Shown: positions 41,939 to 51,396, counted from the stretch's first letter. The stretch is DNA of 58,795 nt from an uncultured Bacteroidales bacterium (GCA_902802815.1 CADCNQ010000027.1:1-58795); one strand, 5' to 3'. Program-made: numbers and translations. Notes: generated from the sequence alone by a model not told the origin.

Positions 41939-44759
41939 GTTTTTCCCTATATTAATATTTGCTACAAGTCTTCATGCTGCAACGAGCGGCATGAAGACTT
42001 GTGGTATAGAAACACAGGATAGCCTGGCTCTGTCTCTCAACGAAAGAGCCTACAGGGTGCGTTATATCAACACGGATTCGGTACGCACTTTGGCGCTAAT
42101 GGCGCAGAAATATGCTCAGAGTGGAGAGCAAAAAAGTTATGCTCTGGAAAATCTTGCTTTTGTGGAGTATCAGCAGATGCGTTTTTCCAAAGCGAATGTT
42201 CTTATAGAAAAAGCCAGACGTTTGACCCGTAATCAGCTTTATCTGCTGGCACTCGATGTGCTGACAATGAAGGTGGCTCAGCGCACGGGAAATTTCCACG
42301 ATTACCATCTGGCTCAAGTGCATGCCAACGAGCGTGTGTTGCGTATTGAGGATGAGGAAGAAAAACTGACGGCAGAGGAACTTTCCCGTCTGCGTTACTG
42401 CCGTAGCGAGATGCATATAGTGGCAAGTACGTATTTCTACTATTTGCGTATGGATTCACTGTCGCGGGCAGAACTGATGCCTGTGAGAAAAGATGTGGAG
42501 GAAATGCAGGATACGGCTCAATGGCTCAACTATCACTATATGCTCGGCAGCGGTGGATTCTACAAGGGAGACCAGGAAGATATCCGTTACCACGAGATGG
42601 AGGATTTGTATCGTGTGTTGGCTCTGTCCAAAAGAAGCGGGCATCTGTATTTTGAAGGAAATGCGATGCAGGCAATAGCGGAACACACCGGAAATATTGA
42701 GATGGCAGAGGGAGCTCAAAAAGCATTTGCTGCATATAAGGATTTGTTTCAGGAGGGAGCCGCGCTTCGCACACAGGCGGAACTTGCATTCAGCAATGAC
42801 AGATATGACGATGCCTTGAAGTGTCTGTTGGAGGCAACGTCGCTTATTGAAGAGCAGCACAGGAGGGATTCTTTGCCGGAACTGCAATGGGAAAGCCGCA
42901 TATACGAACATTTGTCAATGGTGTACAGTGCGTTGGAGGAACCGGAGAATTCACAAGTTTATCGTCTGCGTTATCTCGATTGTCTGGAACTGATGCGCCA
43001 GGACATAGATGTAGAGAACAGACAGCTGCAGATGATACGTTCGCAGCGCAGCCTATACGTGAAGTTGCTGATATTCGCTCTTTTGTCGCTCTTCGTTCTT
43101 GTGGCTTTCATGATGCTGATGAGGGACATCAAGCGGCGCGGTAAGAAGCATCGGGAAAGTCAGGAGGAATTGCTGGAAGAAATAAAGGAAGAAGAGGCTT
43201 CTCTGATGCTGAAACTGCAGAAGGAGAAGGTGGAGAATATTGAACGGCGCACGAAGGTGGCTCTTGCTGCATCTGTGATTCCTTTGATAGACCGTCTGTT
43301 GCATCAATCGGCAGATGCAGAATATATTAGAGAACTGACAGAGGAAATAGAACGTTTGGGCGGTGTGTTAACCCAGTGGATTCAGATACAGAGCGGCAGG
43401 CTCAACGTTGGTGTCACAAAATTTCCTCTGAAGACAATTCTTGATACCATAGTTCTCAATCGTCCGACATTCGAGCGCCAGGGGTTAACTCTTGAGGTGC
43501 AGGACACGAAGGCAGAGGTGATGGCCGACAGGGTGCTCACTCTGTTTATGCTCAACACATTATGTGATAATGCCCGCAAGTATACCCCTGAAGGTGGCAA
43601 GGTGTCGATAGAGGTAGAGGAAACGGTTTCGTACGTAGAAGTGTCTGTGGCGGATACAGGCTGCGGTTTTGAGGCTGCGGAGAATAAGGAGAAGGGGCAT
43701 GGGTTCGGCCTGATGAACTGTAAGGGTATCATCCAGAAGTATCGTAAGATATCGAGCCGTTTTTCTGTATGCGATATGGGGCATGAGAGTGAAGTGGGGA
43801 AGGGCAGCCGGGTGTGGTTCCGGCTGGTTCGTGTGCTTTCTCTGGTTGTGATGTTCTGTCTGTCGTTTCAGTTGTATGCCCGGGACGAGAAGCAGATCAT
43901 ACGCGACAGCCTTTCAATGCACAATGATGCGGCAGTTGAGGCATTGGCGCGTCATGATTGGGCGGAATACCAGCGACATAATGACGAATGTGTACGACTT
44001 CATCACATACTGACGCAAGACCCCAATTTGCCTCTCTATGCACAGCGTCAGGAACTGATGCGCCGGCTTGGTGAGTTGCTTATAATCGTGGCTGCAGCCA
44101 TTGCACTGATATCTCTGACGATATTCACCTTGGTTGTTCGCCGTGTCAGACGTCAGACGATGTTCAGACAGGATTTGCAGGATAGGCTGGATGAGGCACA
44201 TGAGCAGGTGGCACGTCTGAAATACGAAGCGGACAGACTGTATTGTCAGAATCAGATACTTGACAATTGCCTGTCAACAATAAAGCACGAGACGATGTAC
44301 TATCCGGCGCGGATACGACAGATGCTGGGGACAGCCTCCCAGGAGCAGCTCCACGAGGTGTGTACCTATTACCGTCAGATGTACGAAATGCTCACAATGC
44401 AGGCGAAGAGCCAACTTCAGGAACCGGTGTGCAAACGACAGAACGTCTTGCTTTCCAGCGTTATAGACGGTGCTCCTGATGTGCGTGTCCAGGCAGACAG
44501 TATGCTTCTCGCAGAATTGCTCAAACGTCTTGGCGGAGGTCGTTTCACGGTAGAAGAGAGAGAAAAGGATGTTCTTGTTTCAACTTCGCAAACGAATGCG
44601 GGTGCCGTTCATCAGTTTGCGGCTACAGCGGACAACTTCGACGCGATGGTGGCAAAGGAGATACTGAGAGAGCACGATGCATTCTCCGGACATCCGGGAT
44701 TAAGATTATATGCAGATAACAACAAAACATACTTCACACTATGGAAAACTTCAAGGTAA
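41925..44759 (+). CDS. Double sensor histidine kinase-like protein (DUF5112/DUF5113 type)
   Basis: About 944 residues. Order: signal-like segment (IIKFFPILIFATSLHA), periplasmic helical/TPR-like sensor (~25-370), TM (~376-400), coiled coil, and a kinase ATPase domain with N box NTLCDNARKYTP (~544), DTGCGF and GHGFGLMN (~591). Then comes a second TM or internal signal (LSLVVMFCLSFQLYA, ~640), a ~60-residue periplasmic part, another TM (~718-740), a coiled coil, NCLSTIKHETMYYP with a possible phospho-His near 787, and a C-terminal region without clear ATP-binding glycine boxes. It looks like a fusion of two kinase genes, one with ATPase and one with the His box. No ATG; TTG 41925 gives the signal segment. 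The next gene encodes a response regulator. Confidence 0.8.
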   Translation: MRIIKFFPILIFATSLHAATSGMKTCGIETQDSLALSLNERAYRVRYINTDSVRTLALMAQKYAQSGEQKSYALENLAFVEYQQMRFSKANVLIEKARRLTRNQLYLLALDVLTMKVAQRTGNFHDYHLAQVHANERVLRIEDEEEKLTAEELSRLRYCRSEMHIVASTYFYYLRMDSLSRAELMPVRKDVEEMQDTAQWLNYHYMLGSGGFYKGDQEDIRYHEMEDLYRVLALSKRSGHLYFEGNAMQAIAEHTGNIEMAEGAQKAFAAYKDLFQEGAALRTQAELAFSNDRYDDALKCLLEATSLIEEQHRRDSLPELQWESRIYEHLSMVYSALEEPENSQVYRLRYLDCLELMRQDIDVENRQLQMIRSQRSLYVKLLIFALLSLFVLVAFMMLMRDIKRRGKKHRESQEELLEEIKEEEASLMLKLQKEKVENIERRTKVALAASVIPLIDRLLHQSADAEYIRELTEEIERLGGVLTQWIQIQSGRLNVGVTKFPLKTILDTIVLNRPTFERQGLTLEVQDTKAEVMADRVLTLFMLNTLCDNARKYTPEGGKVSIEVEETVSYVEVSVADTGCGFEAAENKEKGHGFGLMNCKGIIQKYRKISSRFSVCDMGHESEVGKGSRVWFRLVRVLSLVVMFCLSFQLYARDEKQIIRDSLSMHNDAAVEALARHDWAEYQRHNDECVRLHHILTQDPNLPLYAQRQELMRRLGELLIIVAAAIALISLTIFTLVVRRVRRQTMFRQDLQDRLDEAHEQVARLKYEADRLYCQNQILDNCLSTIKHETMYYPARIRQMLGTASQEQLHEVCTYYRQMYEMLTMQAKSQLQEPVCKRQNVLLSSVIDGAPDVRVQADSMLLAELLKRLGGGRFTVEEREKDVLVSTSQTNAGAVHQFAATADNFDAMVAKEILREHDAFSGHPGLRLYADNNKTYFTLWKTSR

Positions 44760-45460
44760 TCATAGTAGAAGACGTTAGTCTTGAATTAAAGGGAACGGAA
44801 CAGATTTTCCGTACGGAAATTCCCGAAGCAATAATTATCGGTACGGCTCAGAATGAGTCGGAACTGTGGAAACTGATCAGACAGGAGCTTCCGGATCTCG
44901 TGTTGTTGGATTTGGGCTTGGGAGGAAGCACCACAGTGGGTGTGGATCTCTGTCGGCAGCTTCGTTCACGGTATTCCAACCTTAAGATTCTCATCTTCAC
45001 GGGCGAGATTCTTAATGAGCGTCTGTGGGTGGAGGTTCTTGCTGCGGGAGCCGACGGTATAATTCTCAAGACGGGCAATCTCCTGCAGAGAGATGATGTG
45101 CAACTTGTGATGCACGGCAGACACATGGTGTTCAACGAACCCATTCTGGAGAAGATACTGGCACGTTTTCGCAAGTCGATAAATGCGGAGACACAGCAGA
45201 CGGATGCTCTCCTGGATTACGACATAGACGAGTATGACGAACGCTATCTGCGTCATCTGGCTCTCGGCTACACGAAAGACATGATAGCGTCGCTCAAGAC
45301 GATGCCGTTCGGTGCGAAGAGTCTGGAGAAGCGTCAGACAGATCTGATCAACCGTCTCTTCCCGGAGAGAGAACGTCAGGGCGTGAATGCCACGCGGCTG
45401 GTGACCCGTGCGCTCCAGTTGCATATCATAGATTTGGACCATCTCAAGGCCGACGAATAA
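44741..45460 (+). CDS. Response regulator, receiver domain plus helical C-terminal domain
   Basis: Protein of 239 residues. The receiver domain (1-~125) has the acidic pair Glu9/Asp10 (IIVEDVS), phospho-acceptor Asp57 (LVLLDLGLGG), Thr87 (FTGE) and Lys110 (ILKTG). The C-terminal part (~160-235; YLRHLALGYTKDMIASLK, KSLEKRQTDLINRLF) looks like a diverged LuxR/sigma-4-like HTH. It overlaps the kinase gene by 19 bases, so it is its likely partner. Target genes are unknown. Confidence 0.85.
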   Translation: MENFKVIIVEDVSLELKGTEQIFRTEIPEAIIIGTAQNESELWKLIRQELPDLVLLDLGLGGSTTVGVDLCRQLRSRYSNLKILIFTGEILNERLWVEVLAAGADGIILKTGNLLQRDDVQLVMHGRHMVFNEPILEKILARFRKSINAETQQTDALLDYDIDEYDERYLRHLALGYTKDMIASLKTMPFGAKSLEKRQTDLINRLFPERERQGVNATRLVTRALQLHIIDLDHLKADE

Positions 45461-45469
45461 TTCTGTTAT

Positions 45470-45916
45470 ATGGCGGGCGCAATGAACATCGATCAGTATT
45501 TCCGTTTCCTCTGGCTTCACAGTGCGGAGTGGGTGGGTAACACTCATCTGGCATACACTCTGTTGACTGTTTTGGCTGTCGGGGCAGTGATTCATTCCAG
45601 AATCCTGCGTCCCGGTTCCTGTCCGCTTCCGCGCGACGGCTATGTGGCTGCCATGGTTGTCGGACTGACGTTTGCTGCCGGTGTTGCTTTGCTGGCTATT
45701 GTCCCCACATCTCCTCTCCTCAGCATTTCGGGAGGCATTGAGGGCAGTCCATGGCTGGCAGGGCTTTTTCCCGTGACAATATTCATTGTTGTAATTACCA
45801 CTTTGGTTTATGGCCTGGTTTCCGGTGTGCTGTCGTCGTGGCGCGATGTTCTCGACATGCTGTGCTACGGATTCAGGAAGTGGCCCTGGCTTGTATTGCT
45901 CGGAATGATATGGTGA
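45470..45916 (+). CDS. Small membrane protein resembling an internal piece of AbgT-family transporters
   Basis: Protein of 148 residues with four hydrophobic helices. The stretch SPWLAGLFPVTIFIVVITTL, then YGLVSGVLSSWRDVLDMLCYG, follows the pattern of AbgT/MtrF proteins (SPFI.GI.P..FFF...YG.....D.v.mM). AbgT transporters are ~500 residues; here the N- and C-terminal parts are missing. It could be a decayed gene or a small membrane protein derived from one. It lies 9 nt after the response regulator gene and overlaps the helicase start by 7 bases, so it is probably translated. Confidence 0.55.
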   Translation: MAGAMNIDQYFRFLWLHSAEWVGNTHLAYTLLTVLAVGAVIHSRILRPGSCPLPRDGYVAAMVVGLTFAAGVALLAIVPTSPLLSISGGIEGSPWLAGLFPVTIFIVVITTLVYGLVSGVLSSWRDVLDMLCYGFRKWPWLVLLGMIW

Positions 45917-48168
45917 ATCTGAATGAACTTAACGAAGCGCAGCAGTGTGCTGTGAAGTGCTGTGATGCACCGTCGCTCATCATTGCGGGAGCAGGCAGCG
46001 GCAAGACACGTGTTCTTACCTACAAGATAGCGTGGCTGATAGAGCAGGGGATGGCTCCGGAACGTATTCTTGCCCTGACGTTCACCAACAAGGCCGCCAA
46101 TGAGATGAAGGAACGTATTGCCAGGCAGGTGGGTCAGACAGAGTCCTCGCGTCTGTGGATGGGCACCTTCCACAGTGTCTTTTCACGTATCTTGCGCTAT
46201 GAACACGAGGCAATAGGTTTTTCTTCCAACTACACCATCTACGACCAAACTGATTCTAAAGCTCTTGTGCGCACCATAATACATGAGATGGGACTTGACG
46301 ACAAGGTGTACAAGGCAGGCTCTGTTGCGGCGAGGATTTCTGCTGCCAAGAACCGTCTCGTCCTTCCTTCGCAGTATCTTGCTTCCCCTCAGACGCAGAA
46401 TGCCGACCGTGCAGCCAAGATGCCTGCCACCGGTGAGATATATCAGCGGTATGTGGAGCGCTGCCGCATGGCGGAGGCTATGGACTTCGACGACCTTCTT
46501 CTCTACACGTGGCTGCTGTTCAAAAACAGGCCGGACATATGCCAGAAGTATGAAGAGAGATTCCTGTTCGTCCTCGTGGATGAGTATCAGGACACCAACT
46601 TTGCCCAGGACCAGATTATATGGCAGCTCACCAGGCAGCGTCAGCGAGTAGCTGTCGTCGGTGACGATGCCCAGAGCATCTATTCGTTCCGTGGTGCCAA
46701 TATCAATAATATACTGAGGTTCCGTGAACGGTATCAGGGAGCCCGGCTTTTCAAGCTGGAGCAGAACTACAGATCCACGCAGACCATCGTGGATGCAGCT
46801 TCCCGTCTGATTGCACACAACAAGGGTCAGATTCCCAAGGATGTGTACTCCCGGAAGGCTGTCGGCGAACCGATAGATCTCCTGCGATGCTACAGCGACA
46901 TCGACGAGGCGGCTCTTGTGATGAAGCGTATCAAGGAGTTGCACAACAGACGCAGCGTCTCCTTCGACGAGATGGCTGTCCTCTATCGCACTAATGCCCA
47001 GAGCCGTGCCTTCGAGGAGGTGCTCAGAAAGAATGCGGTGCCTTACCGTATCTACGGCGGGATGTCTTTCTATCAGCGCAAGGAGATAAAGGATGTCATA
47101 GCTTATTTCCGTCTGGCCGTGAATCCTCACGATGAGGAGGCTCTCCGCCGTGTGATAAACTATCCGGCACGCGGCATCGGCGACACCACTTTCGGACGTG
47201 TGTGCGACGAGGCGAAGAAGACTCACCGTACGCTGTGGGATGTGCTTGCCGATGCGGATGCCCTGGATCTGTCGTCCGGAGCGAAGAAAAAGCTGCGCGA
47301 GTTCTGTCTGCTCATACAGGAATTCAACGAAGCCGCCGCTACGACGCGTGCCGATGTGCTTTCCCGTCTCATCGTCGACAAGAGCAGGATTCGGGAGGAA
47401 ATCAACAAAGGGCGCGATCCGGAGGATATCAGCCGTCAGGAGAACCTTCAGGAACTGATGGACAATATAGCGTCATTCACGGCGGAGTGTATCGAGCAGA
47501 GTCAGTCTGCATCCATCTCGCACTATTTGCAGGAAGTGTCCCTGCTCAGCGATGTGGACGATGACAACCTTCAGTCGAAGGAGGAGGGCGTTGTCACGCT
47601 GATGACCATTCATGCGGCAAAAGGTCTGGAGTTCAGGGCAGTGTTTGTTGTCGGTATGGAGGAGGAGCTGTTTCCCTCTCCGATGGCGCTGGAGACTCCC
47701 ATGGGTCTGGAGGAGGAGCGCCGCCTCTGCTATGTGGCGATGACGCGTGCTGAGGAGTTCCTTACATTCACTACGTCCAAGTCCCGTTTCCGCTACGGAA
47801 AGGTGGAGCAGATGCAGCCCTCGCGTTTCCTTCAGGAGATAGGTCTCTACGGGACGTCAAGGCGCGACGACTCTCTGTCGCAGCAGCGGCCGCAGACTCA
47901 GATGCGCCGACCTGCTGTCTCACCGGCTCCTGCAGCTCCCCGCCGTCTTTCTTCGGTGACGGAACTGTCGAATACGACTACGGCTGTGAAGAAGGACGCT
48001 CAGATGTCAGTGTCTGTGGGTGATGTCATTGTGCACGAACGCTTCGGACGCGGTCGCGTGATAGCGACGGCAGACACCGGTGTGGATGCAAAGGCCACGG
48101 TGGAGTTTGAAAACGCCGGAGTGAAGCAGCTTCTCCTGCGCTTTGCCAAGTTCACGAAAGCAGAGTAG
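45910..48168 (+). CDS. pcrA: UvrD/PcrA-like ATP-dependent DNA helicase (superfamily 1A)
   Basis: Protein of 752 residues. Helicase motifs in order: I AGAGSGKTRVL, Ia TFTNKAANEMKER, II VDEYQDTN, III VVGDDAQSIYSFRGA, IV LEQNYRST, V TIHAAKGLEF, VI YVAMTRAE. The C-terminal tail (VGDVIVHERFGRGRV) is the PcrA/UvrD Tudor-like end that contacts RNA polymerase in relatives. It unwinds DNA 3'-5' in repair and removes proteins from DNA. ATG 45910 begins the conserved helicase N-terminus (LNEAQQCAV). Confidence 0.94.
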   Translation: MVNLNELNEAQQCAVKCCDAPSLIIAGAGSGKTRVLTYKIAWLIEQGMAPERILALTFTNKAANEMKERIARQVGQTESSRLWMGTFHSVFSRILRYEHEAIGFSSNYTIYDQTDSKALVRTIIHEMGLDDKVYKAGSVAARISAAKNRLVLPSQYLASPQTQNADRAAKMPATGEIYQRYVERCRMAEAMDFDDLLLYTWLLFKNRPDICQKYEERFLFVLVDEYQDTNFAQDQIIWQLTRQRQRVAVVGDDAQSIYSFRGANINNILRFRERYQGARLFKLEQNYRSTQTIVDAASRLIAHNKGQIPKDVYSRKAVGEPIDLLRCYSDIDEAALVMKRIKELHNRRSVSFDEMAVLYRTNAQSRAFEEVLRKNAVPYRIYGGMSFYQRKEIKDVIAYFRLAVNPHDEEALRRVINYPARGIGDTTFGRVCDEAKKTHRTLWDVLADADALDLSSGAKKKLREFCLLIQEFNEAAATTRADVLSRLIVDKSRIREEINKGRDPEDISRQENLQELMDNIASFTAECIEQSQSASISHYLQEVSLLSDVDDDNLQSKEEGVVTLMTIHAAKGLEFRAVFVVGMEEELFPSPMALETPMGLEEERRLCYVAMTRAEEFLTFTTSKSRFRYGKVEQMQPSRFLQEIGLYGTSRRDDSLSQQRPQTQMRRPAVSPAPAAPRRLSSVTELSNTTTAVKKDAQMSVSVGDVIVHERFGRGRVIATADTGVDAKATVEFENAGVKQLLLRFAKFTKAE

Positions 48169-48179
48169 GGGGAGAGAGG

Positions 48180-49145
48180 CTATTTAAATTTACGGTGCAG
48201 CTTCTCGAGCAGTTCCTTGCTGATTATCTGACGGGGTCTCGGTCCGTGCTTGCGTATGTTCACGAGCATCATGATGTCGTGTGGCACTATTTCCACGCGC
48301 ACTATTGATGTTTCGTCCGCAGGGTCTCCGTCGTAGTGTATCACTCCCGGTTTTTCCCTCTGTATGGTGATACTTCTGCATTTGAAGCTGTGGCAGCGCT
48401 CGTTCTGGTAGATGGTCTTGTGCACCATCTGATATGCTATCGCACCGCTCTCTATCAGGGGAAACGGTTCGATGATGCTCACGTCCATCAGTCCGTCCTG
48501 CATGGAGGCTTTCGGTGCTATCCAGAAATTGTTGCCGTACTGTCCGGCATTGGCGCAGGTGATGAGGAAGGCTTTGATTTGCTCGTTGTGTATCTTGCCG
48601 TCTTCGGTGACGTACTCCAGCGAATAGTTCTCGCTCTGGTATCCTATGCCCAGTCGCAGTGCGTTTTCCACGTATGTCAGCAGCCCCCGCCGTCCGTCTT
48701 TTGCAAAGAAGTCGGATAGGTTGGCGTCAAATCCCATACCAGCCGTGCAGAAGAACGGTCTGCCGTTGATGCGTCCGTAGTCCAGACGGTGTATGTTGCA
48801 TTCGTTGATTATCTGCAGGGCCCCTTCCGCTCTCATCGGCAGTGCCAGATGCCGCGCCAGTCCGTTGCCGCTGCCGCATGGTATGATGCCCAGCGCCGTT
48901 TCCGTATGTATGAGAGCCCTTGCCACTTCGTTCACCGTGCCGTCGCCTCCCACGGCCACCACGATGTCAATACCAAGTGCAATCGCTTCGCGCGTGATTT
49001 CCGCTGCGTGGCCGCGATGCTGTGTGCGCTTCACTTCGTACGTAAAGCGCTCTGGGTCTATGTAATGGGGAATTGCGGAGATGATGTGCTCCTTGTTTCC
49101 CCTCCCGGAGATGGGGTTTACGATAAACCAGATACTCGTTTTCAT
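48180..49145 (-). CDS. Diacylglycerol/sphingosine kinase family lipid kinase
   Basis: Protein of 321 residues of the YegS/DgkB/BmrU family. Motifs: IVNPISGRGNKE (8-19), VGGDGTVNEVA (64-74), PCGSGNGLARHL (90-101), then TAGMGFDA. It phosphorylates a lipid or sphingoid substrate on the inner face of the membrane. It is divergent from the serine palmitoyltransferase gene 170 nt away, so a sphingoid-base substrate is an attractive but unproven idea. Convergent with the helicase gene. Confidence 0.88.
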   Translation of the reverse strand: MKTSIWFIVNPISGRGNKEHIISAIPHYIDPERFTYEVKRTQHRGHAAEITREAIALGIDIVVAVGGDGTVNEVARALIHTETALGIIPCGSGNGLARHLALPMRAEGALQIINECNIHRLDYGRINGRPFFCTAGMGFDANLSDFFAKDGRRGLLTYVENALRLGIGYQSENYSLEYVTEDGKIHNEQIKAFLITCANAGQYGNNFWIAPKASMQDGLMDVSIIEPFPLIESGAIAYQMVHKTIYQNERCHSFKCRSITIQREKPGVIHYDGDPADETSIVRVEIVPHDIMMLVNIRKHGPRPRQIISKELLEKLHRKFK

Positions 49146-49153
49146 TCCGACTA

Positions 49154-49161
49154 CAAAAATA
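49154..49161 (-). promoter_or_regulatory. -7 element of the lipid kinase gene
   Basis: TATTTTTG on the minus strand only 8 nt before the ATG, implying an almost leaderless mRNA. Confidence 0.45.
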
Positions 49162-49267
49162 CATAAAAGACATTATACAACAATCATTCCTCTTGATTAA
49201 AATCGCAAAAAAACGAAAAAAAATGAAATAAGTGTCTGCTATGTGGTATCAACTCCTTTTTTTTTCG

Positions 49268-49275
49268 TACCTTTG
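49268..49275 (+). promoter_or_regulatory. -7 element of spt
   Basis: TACCTTTG, an exact TAnnTTTG, 39 nt before the ATG, preceded by a T-run. Confidence 0.6.
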
Positions 49276-49314
49276 TCGCTGAAAATTTTGAGATACATCT
49301 AAATCATAACCTTT

Positions 49315-50511
49315 ATGGGTATATTAGAAGAAAAACTTTCAAAACATCCTTTTGTGGAGCTCTCTCGTGAAGTCAAGGAGAGAGGTATTTATCCTTATTT
49401 CCGTCAGATTGAGGGAAAGCAGGGTACGGAAGTAGAGATGGGCGGTCACCATGTGCTGATGTTCGGCAGCAATGCCTACACCGGTCTCACCGGCGACCAG
49501 CGTATTATCGATGCCGGATGTGCTGCCATGCAGAAGTACGGCAGCGGCTGTGCAGGAAGTCGTTTCCTCAACGGTACGCTGGATATCCATGTTCAGCTTG
49601 AGAAGGAGCTTGCCGAGTACGTGGGCAAGGACGACGCTCTCTGTTTCTCCACGGGATTCATGGTCAACAGCGGTGTCATTCCCCAGTTGGTGGGCAAGGA
49701 CGACTATATCATATGCGATGACCGCGACCACGCTTCCATCGTGGATGGCCGCCGTCTGTCCTTCGCCACTCAGTTGCACTATAAGCACAACGATATGGCC
49801 GACCTCGAGCGTGTGCTCCAGCGCTGTGAGCCCGACAAGGTGAAGCTCATCGTCGTGGACGGTGTGTTCTCCATGGAGGGCGACCTTTGCAAGTTGCCCG
49901 AGATTGTCGAACTGAAGCACAAGTACAACGCATCCATCATGGTGGACGAGGCTCACGGTCTCGGTGTCTTCGGCCGTCAGGGCCGCGGTGTCTGCGACCA
50001 CTTCGGCCTCACCGACGAGGTGGATCTCATCATGGGCACATTCTCCAAGTCGCTGGCATCCATCGGCGGCTTCATTGCTGCCAACCAGCTGGTGATTGAT
50101 GCTCTGCGCCACATGGCCCGCACCTATATCTTCTCTGCGTCCTGCACTCCGGCTGCCACAGCTGCTGCCCGTGAGGCTCTGCGCATCATCAAGAGCGAGC
50201 CCGAGCGCCTGGAGGCCCTCTGGAATGTCACCAACTACGCTCTCAAGCGCTTCAAGGAGGAGGGCTTCGAGATCGGCGACACGGAGTCTCCCATCATTCC
50301 CCTCTATGTGCGCGACGTGGACAAGACCTTTGTCGTTGTGGCCCGTGCCTTTGAGGAGGGTGTGTTCATCAATCCGGTGATTCCTCCCGCCTGCGGACCT
50401 CAGGACACCCTGGTGCGCTTCGCTCTGATGGCCAACCACACCAACGAGCAGGTGGACCGCGCCGTAGCGGCCCTGAAGAAGGTCTTCGTGGAATTGGGCG
50501 TTATCAAGTAA
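49315..50511 (+). CDS. spt: Serine palmitoyltransferase (alpha-oxoamine synthase family)
   Basis: Protein of 398 residues, PLP-dependent. Conserved blocks: YGSGCAGSRFLNGT, DDRDHASIVDG, VDEAHGLGVFG, and the PLP lysine in MGTFSKSLASIGGF. The N-terminus (HPFVELSREVKERGIYPYFR) is like Bacteroides serine palmitoyltransferase, which condenses serine with an acyl thioester as the first step of sphingolipid synthesis. 2-amino-3-ketobutyrate CoA ligase is the main alternative. Codon use is strongly biased, suggesting high expression. Confidence 0.88.
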   Translation: MGILEEKLSKHPFVELSREVKERGIYPYFRQIEGKQGTEVEMGGHHVLMFGSNAYTGLTGDQRIIDAGCAAMQKYGSGCAGSRFLNGTLDIHVQLEKELAEYVGKDDALCFSTGFMVNSGVIPQLVGKDDYIICDDRDHASIVDGRRLSFATQLHYKHNDMADLERVLQRCEPDKVKLIVVDGVFSMEGDLCKLPEIVELKHKYNASIMVDEAHGLGVFGRQGRGVCDHFGLTDEVDLIMGTFSKSLASIGGFIAANQLVIDALRHMARTYIFSASCTPAATAAAREALRIIKSEPERLEALWNVTNYALKRFKEEGFEIGDTESPIIPLYVRDVDKTFVVVARAFEEGVFINPVIPPACGPQDTLVRFALMANHTNEQVDRAVAALKKVFVELGVIK

Positions 50512-50536
50512 ATATCCCCCGTCGGGGCGCCCGGCC

Positions 50537-51367
50537 TCAGAGCTGGGCCACGAATGAGAAAACATCCTCGGGCAGTTCCGCTGTCCGGGGTTTTTCTTTG
50601 AATAGGCCGAACACCGTTGCTCCGCTGCCCGACATTGCGGCATACACGGCACCGTGCTCCAGCATCATCGTCTTCAGGCGCGAGATATTGGGATGACCGG
50701 GGAACACGCTCACCTCGAAATCGTTGACCAGTTCGTCCCAGCGTATCTCTCCGTTGCTCTGCGGCCAAACTGTGCGCCTGGTGTCGTCGGGGCGCACGGC
50801 CTGATATGCCTCTTTGGTGCTCACGAAGTCGGACGGTTTGGCGAGCCATATCCAATACCCGCTGAGGTCGATGCCCGTCGGTGTGAACACGTTGCCGATA
50901 CCGCTTGCTATGACGGGTGTGTTGCGCACGAAGAAGGCACAGTCCGCACCGAGTCTGCCCACGCGCTGCTCCATCTCGTCGTCGCTCATGCCGAGGCGGA
51001 ACGCCCCGTTCAGCATTTTCATCATGTATGCCGCGTCGCTGCTGCCTCCTCCCAGACCGGCTCCCGAGGGTATGTTCTTCTCAAGGCGTATGCTCAGGTG
51101 CGGTATGTCGCATCCCTCTTGGCGCAGCATTCTGAGCACCTTCATCACGAGGTTGGATTCGGTGTCGGAGGGCAGGGGTATACCGCCCATGGTGAGCATG
51201 TCCTCCGTGAGCGCGTTTCCGTCTCTGTCAGAGGTGTTTATCTCTATTTTGTCGTGCAGCGGAATGGGGTAGAAAATGGTCTCAATATCGTGATAACCGT
51301 CCTCTCTACGTCTTAAAATACGTAGTCCGAGGTTAATTTTGCAGTTTGGAAAGCATATTTCTTGCAT
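50537..51367 (-). CDS. ispE: 4-diphosphocytidyl-2-C-methyl-D-erythritol kinase
   Basis: Protein of 276 residues, GHMP kinase fold, fourth step of the MEP isoprenoid pathway. CFPNCKINLGLRILRRREDG is the N-terminal family block, PSGAGLGGGSSDAAYM (about 94-109) the ATP loop, and AMSGSGATVFGLF the C-terminal motif. ATG 51367 precedes the conserved N-terminus; an upstream start at 51409 would lie beyond the promoter element. Confidence 0.94.
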   Translation of the reverse strand: MQEICFPNCKINLGLRILRRREDGYHDIETIFYPIPLHDKIEINTSDRDGNALTEDMLTMGGIPLPSDTESNLVMKVLRMLRQEGCDIPHLSIRLEKNIPSGAGLGGGSSDAAYMMKMLNGAFRLGMSDDEMEQRVGRLGADCAFFVRNTPVIASGIGNVFTPTGIDLSGYWIWLAKPSDFVSTKEAYQAVRPDDTRRTVWPQSNGEIRWDELVNDFEVSVFPGHPNISRLKTMMLEHGAVYAAMSGSGATVFGLFKEKPRTAELPEDVFSFVAQL

Positions 51368-51376
51368 AAGATGGCG

Positions 51377-51384
51377 CAAAATTA
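51377..51384 (-). promoter_or_regulatory. -7 element of ispE
   Basis: TAATTTTG on the minus strand, 9 nt before the ATG; nearly leaderless. It sits back to back with the ompA element. Confidence 0.45.
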
Positions 51385-51396
51385 GAAAAAAATGCG

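Noticed and set aside
49339..50652. 437-codon open frame opposite spt
   Set aside because: Same reason: antisense to a gene with clear motifs; the translation looks like noise.
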